Positions 9,516 through 20,384 are shown, numbered from the stretch's first letter. The stretch is 30,466 nucleotides of DNA from Isohypsibius dastychi (GCA_034696485.1 JAQIWT010000163.1:1-30466), one strand, 5' to 3'. Numbers and translations: made by a program. Notes: generated by a model not told the origin, from the sequence alone.

Positions 9516-10620
9516 GAAAACTAAATGATCAAAGTGTGACAACTGATTCGGAAATCACTTCGGAATGAATGAATGGAAGAGTCACTTTCGTTTTGAATAA
9601 ACGAAAGTCAAGGTCGGATGAACAACTTTGGCCAGATTTGAAAACAAGCGTGGCTGGCACGTGGCCTAGTGTAAATGGCTGTGAGATTGCGCCACAAGCG
9701 AGACCAAAAGTTCCGAGGCGTGGCTGGACCAGGCGAAGCGGTAGAGCGGAAGCAAACAGACTGAATGTCGGAACAGCACACGTGCTGTTCGAATCAAACA
9801 GCCAACGCAGTCAGTCAGCCTTTGACTTGGCGCTTGGATATCATTTCATCAGTTTTTCGAAATTTGTCATACCTTCGCGAATCAACCGATTGTCCGATCA
9901 TTGTTACTCGAGCCATCTATCTGGAATTTGATTATCGTTTATAGAAGTCGAATTTATCATGTCTGGAAGCAACGAAGCACCTGACGCCGCTGGTAGAAGA
10001 CGTTTTCCGAAGACAGCGAAGACAAGAGTTGGGAAATGCATCAATCGTTCTCCCGTACCCAGAAATCAGGATCAAAGAGAGCGATTCGGTCAGAATGGAA
10101 CGAGCTTTGCAGCAGCTGGCAGGAAATGCGGGTCAGATGCCATTACTTCTCTTGTTCTAGCAATTCGAATCAAAGAAAGTGACTCGATTGATGCCAATCG
10201 AGCGAGCGGTTCTAGAATTAAAAGCGCCGAATGTCGTGGAAGTTCAGAGCTTCTAGATTCACCATCTAGTCGTTTGGTGTGGACCAGAAGGAAGTTGGAA
10301 ATCGCTTGCGGGAAAGCACGGATGGAACCCAGAAACATTGAGCTGTAGATTGCAGAAAAGCCAGAACAACCCCGTCGAGAATTCACCACGATCGATTCTG
10401 CGTTTGTATTTCTCTGTTTTCAATTTCTCCTGACTGCATTCATAAGGTAACAGAGAATCAAAACAAAATCAAACACGTCGGAATCCTACCCTGTGGGGAG
10501 TAGCACGTTTTAATCTTCGGCAGAGTTTTCACGTGATGAGCTCAGTGGCCGTGATTGATTTTTTCTGCCATTTACGTCTTAACCACCGGGCAACCCCACA
10601 AACACCCTCTTTGGTTTTGC
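9516..10620. other. No recognisable gene; two open frames of unknown meaning
   Basis: Plus-strand frames at 9569-9931 and 9959-10348 are open. Their composition is Arg/Ser-rich and alternative frames over the same bases are also open, so coding is doubtful. No known motif, RNA gene or repeat was found. Confidence 0.4.
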
Positions 10621-10621
10621 G

Positions 10622-10876
10622 AATGACGAATCGTGCGAGGTGTGCAGAAAGTGTTCTCGAGGATGTCAATATTTATTGGCTTCCAACATGGAGATCTGAT
10701 GGCAAGAGTGTAAAAAAGTTCGTGTTGCTACTTGGATTTGTTCGGTGGTCCCATTCACAATCCTCAGAATCCTGATCTTATTCCTCTTTACTGTCATATT
10801 GATGTGTTTACTGCTCTTATGTGCTTTGCCATTTCCTGGAAAGTTTTTCGGCTCATATCATGGGTCAGAGCAGTAA
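10622..10876 (+). pseudogene. Cys-rich transmembrane protein relic
   Basis: In one plus frame, interrupted by a single TGA, a cysteine cluster (CEVCRKCSRGC) is followed by a very hydrophobic segment (VVPFTILRILILFLFTVILM and on to about 33 residues) and a short polar end before a TAA. This looks like the membrane-anchored end of a surface protein. Other frames here are open but lack this composition. No family is recognised. It could be a viral-type envelope or host membrane protein remnant, or an accident of composition. Confidence 0.3.
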
Positions 10877-11391
10877 AAAAAGGACTTCAATTCCAAAGGT
10901 GTTGTGCTCGAATGTGGCTTCCGTCAGTCTTATAATCTATAACTTAATACTCAATCAACCAGGTAAAGAACACAGAAAAAATGTTTCCATCGTCTGGAGA
11001 CATTCTTTCGCAAGAAACATATGAAAATTTGGAAGGCTGAGTAGCATGGAGAGCTAAAAAAAATCTGCATATCTCAATCACCACTTTCGCAGTCTCTCGT
11101 TTCTTGATTCTATTTCCATGTCTTGCTCATGATCATTTCACAAGATCTGTTGAAGCTTTTCCTTGCACTGCAAGCAAGCTATTTGCTGAGCCTGGAAGAT
11201 GCGGTATTTGCTAAGTTCCTACTGTTTGATCAAGATCGCATTTTGACGCTTGATTGGTGCGAGTGCAACGGCACGTTTCTTTCTTGATGCTCTAGGTATA
11301 GTGTCGGAAACACGCTTGACACCGGATTCACGAGCAGATTGTATCTACGGTGTCTTTTTTTCAGTAGCGGCTGAGTAGACACGAATAACGA

Positions 11392-11709
11392 TCAGACATA
11401 AACGAAAGCAAAAACGAAGATCGGCTTTACCTTCTCTTTCCACTTCGTGATCTTTTCAATGGGAATTTCATCGTCCGATGAATTTTCTGCAAAATCTTCA
11501 TCAACCAAACGACTTTCAAGCTCCGCCGTGATATTTTTGTCGCTTGGAAAAAGGGAAGCCAAAACTGTGAGCTGATCCGAGTTGATACCGTTTTTATCCT
11601 CAAACAATCGAAACGTCAGGGTTTGTGATTCGTTTTCGAGGCAGATAGTGACGCTTGGGAGCATCGGTGGTGCAGCGGGCGACATTTGGACAGCAGGCCT
11701 ATGAGACAT
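11392..11709 (-). CDS. Hypothetical acidic protein segment
   Basis: A 105-codon minus frame from ATG at 11709 with a proline-rich start, a hydrophobic/polar middle (SVTICLENESQTLTFRLFED) and an acidic end (DEDFAENSSDDEIPIEK). The sequence gagaag-gtaaag near the end resembles a splice donor after the codons for KWKEK, so this might be a first exon. No family is recognised. It lies downstream, on the same strand, of other unrecognised relics at 12.8-15.0 kb and may belong with them. Confidence 0.3.
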   Translation of the reverse strand: MSHRPAVQMSPAAPPMLPSVTICLENESQTLTFRLFEDKNGINSDQLTVLASLFPSDKNITAELESRLVDEDFAENSSDDEIPIEKITKWKEKVKPIFVFAFVYV

Positions 11710-12784
11710 GATGAGTCATCCGCGGAAAAATGTTATGGCACATGCAATCCTTGCGGGCTGCCCTGACAATATCCATGACGTCGAACCCAATTGAATGCTC
11801 GTCAGATCAAGATAGAACGTTTACCGTGTCTAGCATATCACACATACAAGATTTTAACGCTTTTCAAGCTTGAGTTGTTAAAGCAGCATGAGATTTTCAA
11901 CACCACTCGAGATAAAATTTCGATTTGGGTGCGACGCTTCTATACTCTACAAGACGTGTGTGACAGTTGTTCGCGTGTAAAAAGGAGCGGCTGTTTCAAC
12001 AGTTGTAAAAATAAGGTGTTTCACAGCTATTCTGAAATGAGGCGGCTGTATTTAGTGAGGATGTTAATAAGACGTGATCAGAACCCTATAAGCGAGCACA
12101 GTGTCACCACTGTATCATTACTTGTATTATGGAATCTCGTAATAATTTTTCTCAGCTTTTTAAAAATCATAATATATTCAGCTCTCAGAAATTCAGTTTG
12201 AATAACACACAAAAATGCTCGTGGATATAGTCAAGCATTAGAACATTGTGCTGCTGGGATCTGCTTCGGTGTTTACGTTAGTGGCCAGCTGCATAACGTT
12301 TGCTGAACATGACAATGAAATTGAGGTGCGATCCCAGATGTTGTTGAAAAAACAAAAACGCAAGTGAGAACCTGTGAAACATATGCTTCTGGCTGCCTTC
12401 GTGCTGTAATGCTTCCGTCATGCTGTCACGAAGCCACAGATATAGAGAAAATGCAAAGTATTTCCCTAACGGGACCGACTGCACTGAAAATGATAATTTA
12501 AGTGGATGGTCGGCACTTCCTGTGAACAACAGCGATTTTATCCTGCCTTCTACATGACGTTTAGAGCAACTGGACGTAAGAAGTGTTACCAAATTTTTTT
12601 ACCGCTAGTAATTAATAGGTCGTCTCCGGCATGATAAAAAACTAGTTGAATTGCGACCGGAGGGTGCAAGGAAGAACTGGCGCTGGTATTATAGCCGAAA
12701 CCACTCGCTTCTTAACTTCCAATGATGTCTCGAACTTGACCGAACGGCGTGGAAATCGTTTGGGTTGCTGTTCCATTGAACTTT
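11710..12784. other. No recognisable gene
   Basis: Open stretches at 11791-12201 (plus) and 12278-12592 (minus) lack family motifs. The latter includes phenylalanine-rich segments typical of translated non-coding DNA. Nothing further was found. Confidence 0.4.
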
Positions 12785-13129
12785 CTACAGCTGGAATGAC
12801 ATTCGCTCGCAGGATTTGCGAATCATCTGGTCACCTGCCTTTCTGCTTCTCATGACAGTCTGATTTCCAGCTACTTCCGGCTCCGACTGAGTCTGGTTAT
12901 TACGACCATCAGTTTTTTTGATTCGATCAGAACAAGACTCGTTTGGGCCCGAGGAATCATCGTCAGACGAAGAAGACAGATCCGAAACACACCCGAAGAT
13001 CTCGCGTTGCAGATCTTTTTCAGCTTTCTCAACGGATGAATTGGCATTATCTGCATCACGTTCCGACTTCGCAAGCAAGGCAGCTTCATGTTCCGCTTTC
13101 AACCGTTTGAATTCGGCTCTGCGCTTCAC
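12785..13129 (-). pseudogene. Charged coiled-coil and acidic serine tract, relic
   Basis: A minus-strand frame of 114 codons. It starts with a predicted coiled coil (RRAEFKRLKAEHEAALLAKS) and goes on to an acidic serine tract (VSDLSSSSDDDSSGPNESCS) and a polar, basic end. Low complexity makes the coding frame believable but not the family. It follows the broken coding relic at 13.1-15.0 kb on the same strand and may be its C-terminal part. Confidence 0.35.
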
Positions 13130-14990
13130 AGTTTATTTTCTCGCGAGGTTCTTCTTCGGTTGCGGTGGGCTGGTTTGTTTTCAGTTTGATGATACTCTGG
13201 TCGTGGAGTTTCTTTCGCTTCCTTTGTCCCATACCCGCCAGAGGCATCGGCTATCTCATCGAAAACACAGATTTTGCTTCCAGGCTTGATTCACCCCCTT
13301 TCCGAAAGCTTTTTCTCAGCTGCGTTGATCTTTTCCACGCAACGGGTTACCGCATGTGCTAATGGTTGAGGTGGGATTCCAGCCATCAACCTGGAAATCA
13401 CCGCATTGGGTTATAGCCGACGTTCAAGTTCGTAATCAACTTTTACAACTGACTGGTTTCGTCGTCGTTCGGCAATTTACTCCGTTGTTCATCAAGCATG
13501 TCTACACCAGCATTTTCGTTCAGGTTCTCACCGAGAAAACACAGATAAAACACTGATTCTTCGTTCAAAGGTTTCAGCTCCCGTTACGGGATGGTATTTC
13601 CAAAACTACGCAGTTTTTGAAACCGGGTTTCGAGTTTACTCACTTGTTGAAGAAAGATTTGAAGTCCAACGGGAGTTCCTTCGCTAAATTTTCGACCAAC
13701 GTCTTCCTGGTATTACATCTGCATTCAGATCGCCATCAAAATCACTTCGCAGTCCATTTCCGCCAAACGTTCCTTTAATATCCGCATCATGCGGTTGCTC
13801 GCGGTCTAAACCATCCGAACTTCATTGAAATCCCATTCGATGAATTGTTTCATCCGGAAGAATCCTATTTCACTGATCAGGTTACCATTGTGGATCCAAA
13901 CATACTTTTAATCATCCACAAACGGGATCATCATAACGAGATCTCTTTTCAAATAGCCATGCCGGTTTCACCGTACTATGCGATTACAGGTTGGTATCTA
14001 GGTTCGGCGATGTAGCGGTAACTGAAGTCGACGTTCTTCAGCTTTCGAGGAATATAGCCCCCTGCGTTCTGCTCATGTCCGACTTGCGATGCCCAAAGCT
14101 GTTCGGGTTTTAACCAACAGAAGAGCTCAATCAAGTTCCTTTCTTTCACACTGTCTTCTCCAGTCGAAACTCCAATGGCCAGCTAGTCCACTACAATTAT
14201 ATCCGTTGCGTGGATTCTCTGACCCTCTTCCGAACGGGAATGTCCGGATATGACGGCAAACGGGATATCTCAGACTTTATCGAGAGTTGTGACGAATTCT
14301 CTCACGCCAGCTGGAGCCACTCGCATTCCGATGAAATGCGCGAACCTCTGGCTTATGATAAAGACTCGCTTCTTCAAGTCATGGGCATCACGCTCATTGA
14401 AGGTCATGTTTTCCGTTCTCTCTGTGTTCTCCTATCTAAATGGTGACCGCAGCGTGATGTATCTGCTATTCTTCATGATAGCCTGACAGGCCCGTCGACT
14501 CCTGATAGGCTTTCGGCAAGGTGCTCATCTTCTTCCCATTAGACATGTCCGTGATCTTCACTGAAACTGGGTTTGGGCGGTTCATCGCCATCTATAGGAG
14601 TCATTCTGATTTTTTCCCCATCATTGCGAAATGAAAACAATTTTTTGTTCACAGGCACTCGTTCTTACCTTCCGGGTTCCAGTTCATGGATTCTCCTCCT
14701 CAATGGTTTCAACAAAGGCTTTATTCAAGAGATTGAGACATTTAGTTGGATCGCCGTCGTTCTGTGTGAGAAGAATCAACAGCGCACAGATTAAAGAATT
14801 GGCACTGTTTCTTCTGAATTCGTTCATTACGATGACCTTCAAAAACGAAGTACATCAAAGTCCTGCAAAATTTGTCAAAAGTTTTTTCCTCGTTGATACC
14901 GCCATAATATTCAACGGCTTCGTGTTCATTGTACAAATTGTTTGGCTATGGCAACTTTTTGAGAAGAGTTAAGGCCAGTAAGCTGTAATT
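13130..14990 (-). pseudogene. Long decayed coding relic, family unrecognised
   Basis: Reading leftward, successive frames give protein-like phrases separated by single stops and frame changes: SSQKVAIAKQF, VEYYGGINEEKTFDKFCRTL, KLFSFRNDGEKIRMTPIDGD, LIELFCWLKPEQLWASQVGH, YVWIHNGNLISEIGFFRMKQ, RMMRILKERLAEMDCEVILM, PVGLQIFLQQVSKLETRFQK and EESVFYLCFLGENLNENAGV. Between 13935 and 13380 one frame stays meaningful across about six isolated stops, which suggests point decay more than random sequence. I cannot assign a family. A Gag or other element-encoded protein is possible. Confidence 0.35.
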
Positions 14991-14999
14991 CCGAACGAA

Positions 15000-16145
15000 T
15001 TGGTTTTTCCCGACCACTTGTTGAATAAATCAAACAGAGGCTGTTAATTCGATGATGCCCCAACCCCACCCAGGAGACCCATCTTGCAAGGCCTTCTCCC
15101 GTTCATAAGAATTCCCTTGCTGCTCCATTGTCGAACTCCATTTATTCTCAATGATGCGGAGCTGAAACGAATAACGAATGGACACAAAATGACTCATAAC
15201 CTGTCTGATGATTTTCGCTTGGTGATCGATTCAAGAATTTACCATGTTTGGTCAACCGCCATTTCAGTTATCTCGTGGTGTTGATCTGATCAATGTGTGA
15301 GATTATGAGCAGCTCAAACAATGCTTCACCTGGAAAATTTGACAGATACCACTGGCAGATGCAGAATATGAACGAAACCTTGCAAAGTCTAGCGATGTCA
15401 TGTGTTTTCAAAACCTGAATCCGGTCGATTGCCACTTTTCAGATCATTGCTACACGATTTATTTGACAAACAAGCGTCAACATTTATTTTCCTCCGGTGT
15501 GGGAACCTCGAGATTATGACAAACAGATTCAATGGCCCAAATAACCTGCCTGAACTATAGTTCATAGATTTGTTGGATACCTGCTGAAAATGTGGTCTCA
15601 TTGGGATTCCAAAGTTCAAAACGGAACACTCATGAAGAGGTGCGTATCGTGGATCAGGTGCCCGATTTTTGCACTGGACCATGGAAAGTAATCACAAAGA
15701 CTGAATATTTAGAGTCAAGAATTTCGACATTTGTAAAAAATATCTCAGCTTTACTACACTGAAAAGAAGATTATCTCACATAAGATAACTAACATAGGCG
15801 ATTCCGTTGAATTTTTTGCCTGTGAAGTCATCAAATTGAAGGGATCCCTCGCGTCCCCAACAGTGGTATTCATATTTCTGTCTGCTTCTGTCTCCGTAAT
15901 TCAAAATCGTCAAAAATTCAGAGGAAACGCAGTGCGTCTGTCCATCGAGTAGAACCAGAATGAAGTGTGAGGCTTTCCGTCTCACTCTTGATGTTTTCTG
16001 TAGGCTGTGCTCTCGTAAAAAGCACGTGTCTTCCTGTTTTTATTGATCGGGTTTGGTGGGGATTAAAACCTCCGTGCTGTGATGTATCGAGTGGAGTAGT
16101 CTAGTAAAGTGTTCAGTGTTATGATCAGTCTGACTGGTCCCTCAT
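15000..16145. other. No recognisable gene
   Basis: Small open frames occur at 15084-15284 (plus), 15398-15682 (minus) and 15776-15985 (minus). The last is protein-like (SEFLTILNYGDRSRQKYEYH) but belongs to no family I know. The final 60 bases might hold the end of an LTR, given the primer-binding-like sequence that follows at 16146. No second LTR was seen. Confidence 0.4.
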
Positions 16146-16370
16146 ATTTGGTGCCGAAACAGTGGATACGAGCCATCCTCTAAAAACAGGACTATGGAAA
16201 TCGACGAATTTACGCTCTATCCGTGCATCCCATGCCTCCGTAAAGACAGCTTTGCCTCACATTTGGTGCCGAAACAGTGGATACGAGCCATACCTAAGTA
16301 ACAGGACTATCGGAATTGACGGATTTACGCTCTATTCGTTTGTCCCATGTCTCCGGAAAGACAGCTTTAC
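16146..16370. repeat. 115-bp tandem duplication starting with a PBS-like sequence
   Basis: Copy one (16146-16260) and copy two (16261-16370) share about 85 percent of bases by eye. Both start atttggtgccgaaacagtgg, and both are preceded by cctcat or cctcac. The tggtgccgaaac core resembles the tRNA-complementary primer-binding site just inside the left LTR of BEL/Pao and related retroelements (from memory). If correct, a leader segment was duplicated. Confidence 0.7.
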
Positions 16371-16371
16371 T

Positions 16372-16600
16372 GTCAAGAGAGACCAAACCTAGTCCCGGAA
16401 ACCTTTACCTTTGATTGGAGAAAGGTTCTTGAGAACATTCAAATCCACCAGGATAATCTAGCCTCCATGTTCGACATCGAGGTGGAAACATTTGTCAAGG
16501 ACTCCAAGTTCACGAGTCTCCTCAGACTGGTTTTTTCGACATGCTTGGAGAGCTGTCTGCCCTCATGAAAACTTCAAATAGCGACACGGTATAGACGCGA
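16372..16600 (+). pseudogene. Possible Gag N-terminal relic
   Basis: After the duplicated PBS-like leader, a plus frame gives ETFTFDWRKVLENIQIHQDN then MFDIEVETFVKDSKFTSLLR, a helical, charged composition that suits the start of a retrotransposon Gag. A frame change then gives DMLGELSALMKTSNSDT. No later Gag or Pol domain follows in this strand before the Polinton integrase, so this would be only a 5' fragment. Assignment rests on position and composition. Confidence 0.3.
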
Positions 16601-17723
16601 TTAATGGCCAGAAAAGAGATCAACAAGGTAACGCCATTATTATCCCTTCTTTCAACGCAATTTTCCATACTTACACCGCCACATTGCAATCACCACTTTT
16701 GTGGTGTTGTGTTTCCTTGTTCCGTTCTATATTTACTACAAACTTGAGGTTTCTCAAAAACTTTTCAAACTTCTTTGGACACTTCGCGCGAACTTCTTGC
16801 CACCACCGATTTTGCCCTGACCTCCTTCCCGTCGCCCAAAACGTCCTTCTCCACAGCCAGTAGTCTTTACGAAACCTGATTCTGCTGAGCCACGCGAAGC
16901 TTATGTTCAGTTTCTAAGATCCCCTAATTCATTCCCTCCTGGGATGCAAAACTTTGATGAAGCAGTACCCTCGAATAACTAGGAATTTTCTGTGACACTC
17001 ACGGGAGATTACCGTCGTACTATTCCGGCGAATCTTTCCGCTCCAACTCGTTTTGTGGCTCTTCCAACTCACCGCATTTGACAATTACAGTTCTTTCTTT
17101 CCCCTCCTTCAGGCTGTTATGCATTATCACCTCACACACCATTTTACCTTCGTATTATTTGTCATCTTCTGTATCACTTCTCTTTCTACGTTTTCTATCT
17201 TTCTTACTCATCCGGAACCCCACGTTACACAAATCTTTCGTATCCTCAATAATCCTTTTGCCGAAGATGTTCCTGATGCCAATCCTGTTAAGGCCAAGTG
17301 TCTCTATCAATTACGACAGATTTCAAGTGATGACAACGACCATTAACACACCTGAAGTGCCTGCCAAAGGAACACTTACGGTTATTACTTTATGGAACGA
17401 CCTATCCTCAATGTTTTGAATTCGTTCGACTACAACCTTCAACAAATCATCAAAATGGCAACCCTACGGCAAACAACCACAGCTTAGCGATCATTCTGAC
17501 GACATATTCCAAGATAACGATAATCAATCAGGCATTTTTATATTGAACACGTGAGATGTAGCAAAAGCTCCGGAATACAACAGAAAAGGCTCTGCGAAAA
17601 ATTACAAGAATGAAAATCTTGAACTTTTTTTCACTATTTGAAATATTCTGTTGAAACAAAATCTCGAATTCATTTTACCGCCTCTGGAATACTTTATTTT
17701 TTTGAGTTTTAGAAAAATCACTC
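16601..17723. other. No recognisable gene
   Basis: T/C-rich plus-strand sequence gives two overlapping hydrophobic open frames at 17053-17419. Both are explained by pyrimidine-rich composition. No domain, repeat or RNA gene was seen. The left end of the Polinton-like element should lie somewhere here, but no terminal inverted repeat was identified. Confidence 0.4.
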
Positions 17724-18522
17724 ATTGATTTTGAATTATTTCGGAGGCGTGTTCAACTCTCAACAACGCTATATACTTGTTGTCATCGACGTTTTCACTC
17801 GAATGGTCTGGGTCAAGATTTTGAAAACAAAAGCGGCAAGGAAACTACAATTGCGTTTTTAAAAATTCTCCAACTGGACGAAGGAAACGAGTTCCACAAT
17901 GACAATGCCAAGAACGTCCTGGCAGAAAAATGGATACAAACGTTTTCTACGGGAAACCGCGAAATAAAATGTGCATCTGTGGAAAGAGTAAATCGGACAC
18001 TGGAGGAACGCCTTCACCATTATTGCACGCACAACAAATTCCGCAAGTGGATCGACGTTATACAAGATATCCTGAAATCTTATCATACGAGTCCGCATCG
18101 GTCACTTGGATTTCGAGCTTCAGAAGATAACATGGAAGCTGTGAATAAACTCCCAAAATTGAACCATCTGTCTCACCGACTTCCCCGGCAGATTTTCAAA
18201 AAAGACAATTTGGTGAGAACTTCACTGAAAAAAGAGGTTCACGAAAAAGCGGCACTTCAGCGTTGGTCTGCCGAGGTGTACCAGGTGCACGAAAAAATCG
18301 ACAATCCCAAAGGAATTGTACACAAACTTCGTGACCCAATGAACGACGTGCTTGGAGGACGTTTTTACTCATGGGAGCTACAAAATGTTCCAAAGTCTAC
18401 AACTGAAACAGCGAAACATCATTGTTTTGAAAAAGAAGGGAAATCAATTATTTGTGCATTTCAAAGGTTCTGATGAAAAGTTTGATACTTGGATTGACAA
18501 AGCAGATATTGTCGAAAAATGA
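17724..18522 (+). pseudogene. Polinton/Maverick integrase (rve fold) with chromodomain-like C terminus
   Basis: A retroviral-type integrase that would join element ends to host DNA. YILVVIDVFTRMVWVKILK is the first core strand region. QLDEGNEFHNDNAK holds the second catalytic aspartate, and SVERVNRTLEERLHHYCT the catalytic glutamate. KWIDVIQDILKSYHTSPHRS and SLGF close the core. The C-terminal part has FKKDNLVRTSLKKEVHEKAA, GGRFYSWELQ and, after a frame change, LFVHFKGSDEKFDTWIDKAD, a chromodomain-like tail typical of Polinton integrases. About 25 residues seem missing before QLDEGNEF. Frame changes near 17830 and 18380 and stops make it inactive. The stop overlaps the ATG of the next gene. 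It is the first gene of the collinear plus-strand element. Confidence 0.85.
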
Positions 18523-18966
18523 GCAGCTTTAACGTGACGATAAGATCGGCCAAAAAGCTAAACAACACCGCATCAGAATTTATCGCAGAATACTAAAACA
18601 GATTGGACATGAAAGTGAATCTGGTTTGCAAGCACCAAGCAGCATGAATGCTGTCCCCTCAAATGACATTCACATTACAGTTGGTTCGAGTGCAACCGGC
18701 GCGCAGACGAAATTGCTACCTTTCACCAGCTATGTTGATTTAAGGTACTGTACTTGGTTGGTGCAATTTAAAAATTTCTCCCATCTGGAATGAGTTTAAC
18801 TATTGATCCACCTACGAAACCATCAGCAATAAAGATTGGTGATTGAATGGTTGCAAGTTTTTCGTAATCAATTTTACAAGCTCTAGGCTTTGAAACTCAG
18901 ATCACGGAAATTGTGCCGAAAACGCTCGTATCGGACTGTTCATTTGGATTGAACAAGGACAAATAA
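18519..18966 (+). pseudogene. Polinton-type protein following integrase, function unknown
   Basis: The ATG overlaps the integrase stop as ATGA. The N terminus MSSFNVTIRSAKKLNNTASE is followed by FIAEY, a stop, then NRLDMKV. This pattern (short strand-rich start, then a leucine-aspartate phrase) recalls a conserved protein next to integrase in cnidarian Maverick-like elements (from memory). Further on come SSATGAQTKLLPFTSYVDLR and GMSLTIDPPTKPSAIKIGD, the latter shared with the relic at 229-642, then LGFETQITEIVPKTLVSDCS. Several frame changes and stops break it. It may be virion-related, but this is not shown by the sequence. Confidence 0.45.
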
Positions 18967-19604
18967 ACATTTTTTTGTGTATTGCTCCTCAGTGGAACCT
19001 CGACTAATGGATAAGCCATTTGCACCGGCCTGGATATACCACGGAAAGATCATTCAAAAACACTAGTTTGAGCAACAGGTCTTTAGATTGGACAAGAGGC
19101 CACGCCATTTTTGGATTTTTGCTAGAATCTGATCACGATGACAAGTAATTAATTGCTAGTGAACTGACCAAAGTAGACGGATATGATATTTTTCTATTTT
19201 ACGGTTTTTCAGTTTGTGCCGAAATACGGTGTACTTTTTATTTTGTTTTATCGAAAATGTGCCCCTTGATTTCAATTTCGAGTGGATAGGGCCTGTGAAT
19301 AAACTGAAACTGAATCCCCAACTGCCGCGCATTGAATATTTATAGACGTGGTCAAGCTGCATAATTATTTGATGGAGCGTCAATGCTCCCCGCAGTTATC
19401 CTTGTGTGCCGCTAAACGGTTTGAAATGGGCAGCGGTCATTTTGACAGGTGGCCCTAGAAAGAGTTCCGAAAAATTCTTCATATTTCCCACAATTTTATA
19501 CTGATTGTTCTGTGAAAACAATGTTAAATCTCAATCCCTTAGCTGAATTGATTCCAGTTGTTGAAAAGGGTCTACCCGACGCAGATTTAAATCTGCAGTC
19601 ATGT
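18967..19604. other. No recognisable gene
   Basis: AT-rich sequence with a short open minus frame at 19156-19383 and a plus frame at 19449-19655 that runs into the tRNA-like sequence. Neither shows a motif. It may contain the decayed remainder of the gene that follows integrase. Confidence 0.4.
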
Positions 19605-19830
19605 GCTCCGAACCGTATGGCCAAACAGTCTGGTGCGCAGTCTGTTTGTCCATAGGTCAGGGGTTCGAGTCTCTATTTGCGCCATAAAAAAGCGCGAAAC
19701 GTTCCTGCCCAGCGTGTGCAGAGCTGAAGTTCTGACTCCAGTAGCGGGCATCAGGTGACCCAGTGCCGCTGCTGCTGGGGTGAATTTCAGTACAGTACAG
19801 TATTAACAAATAAAATCTTGCGGTCAAATC
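19605..19830 (+). mobile_element. Possible tRNA-derived SINE
   Basis: An A-box-like sequence (tggccaaacagtctgg, 19619-19634) and a B-box-like sequence (gggttcgagtctc, 19660-19672) are spaced as in a tRNA, and the segment ends with tttgcgcca, like a tRNA acceptor end with CCA. A GC-rich body of about 100 bp follows. The tail has an acagtacagta repeat and an A-rich end (aacaaataaaat). This layout is that of a SINE transcribed by RNA polymerase III. The acceptor arms no longer pair well, so it is not a functional tRNA. No second copy exists in this window to confirm boundaries. Confidence 0.45.
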
Positions 19831-19848
19831 AGACGTGCGCGCGCGCCG

Positions 19849-20151
19849 TCAAGGTTTCCATTTGAACTCTTGTTCGAAAATCCTGTGTTTCAAACACTTC
19901 TGCCTCATAACCGCTTCGTCTTTTGGGTTCATCTCCATAGAAATCAACACCTCGGATTTCAAAACTCCTTGCTCTTGAGCAACACGCAAGTCAAAATCCA
20001 AACCTTTCGCAACACTGTGAGCAACGCCACAATGCGTGCACCTGTCAACAACCAGTGTAGTCACCACCAACAGAGCCACCGACATTTCACTTTTTTGATC
20101 AAATCGCTGCCGGGAAAATAGTTTTTGAGCTTTAATATCATCCCAAATCAA
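19849..20151 (-). CDS. Hypothetical open frame, unrecognised
   Basis: A 100-codon minus frame with a charged end (MEMNPKDEAVMRQKCLKHRI) and a Cys-His pair (CTHCGVAHS). It lies on the strand opposite the Polinton genes, between the SINE-like sequence and the polymerase. The overlapping plus frame 19870-20121 looks less protein-like. No family is recognised. Confidence 0.25.
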   Translation of the reverse strand: MIWDDIKAQKLFSRQRFDQKSEMSVALLVVTTLVVDRCTHCGVAHSVAKGLDFDLRVAQEQGVLKSEVLISMEMNPKDEAVMRQKCLKHRIFEQEFKWKP

Positions 20152-20246
20152 CTGCCCTGATAATTGTATGGTAATTGCAGGATCTCGCTCAGGGGACCTC
20201 AGTAGTTTGTTGTTTATTGTATTCTGGTTTCTCAGTTAATTCCTAA

Positions 20247-20384
20247 TGATATCATCTACTCTCTTCATAATTGGTTGTGATATCATCGGTGATGTCATCC
20301 CAGAACTTCCATGTGCGTGACTCATCGACGATCTCATTCGCTATCCTCTCTCCTTTACTCTCTCTGCGCTCATCAATGATGTCA
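20247..20384. promoter_or_regulatory. Cluster of AP-1/CRE-like motifs upstream of the polymerase
   Basis: Within 140 bp there are TGATATCA at 20247 and 20278, TGATGTCA at 20290 and 20377, and the AP-1 consensus TGACTCA at 20318. Such octamers and heptamers are bound by bZIP factors in animals. The cluster sits just before the small open frame at 20476 and the DNA polymerase. An equivalent cluster at 25257-25409 shares the exact string tgactcatcga. A promoter role is inferred from position and repetition. Confidence 0.4.

Noticed and set aside
10840-10930. NADH dehydrogenase subunit 3-like phrase (LECGF) after a hydrophobic segment
   Set aside because: Only a few residues match and the order of hydrophobic segment and ECGF box plus flanks does not fit the subunit.
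17053-17419. Membrane protein frames
   Set aside because: Two overlapping frames are both hydrophobic because of a pyrimidine-rich tract; neither shows protein-like features.
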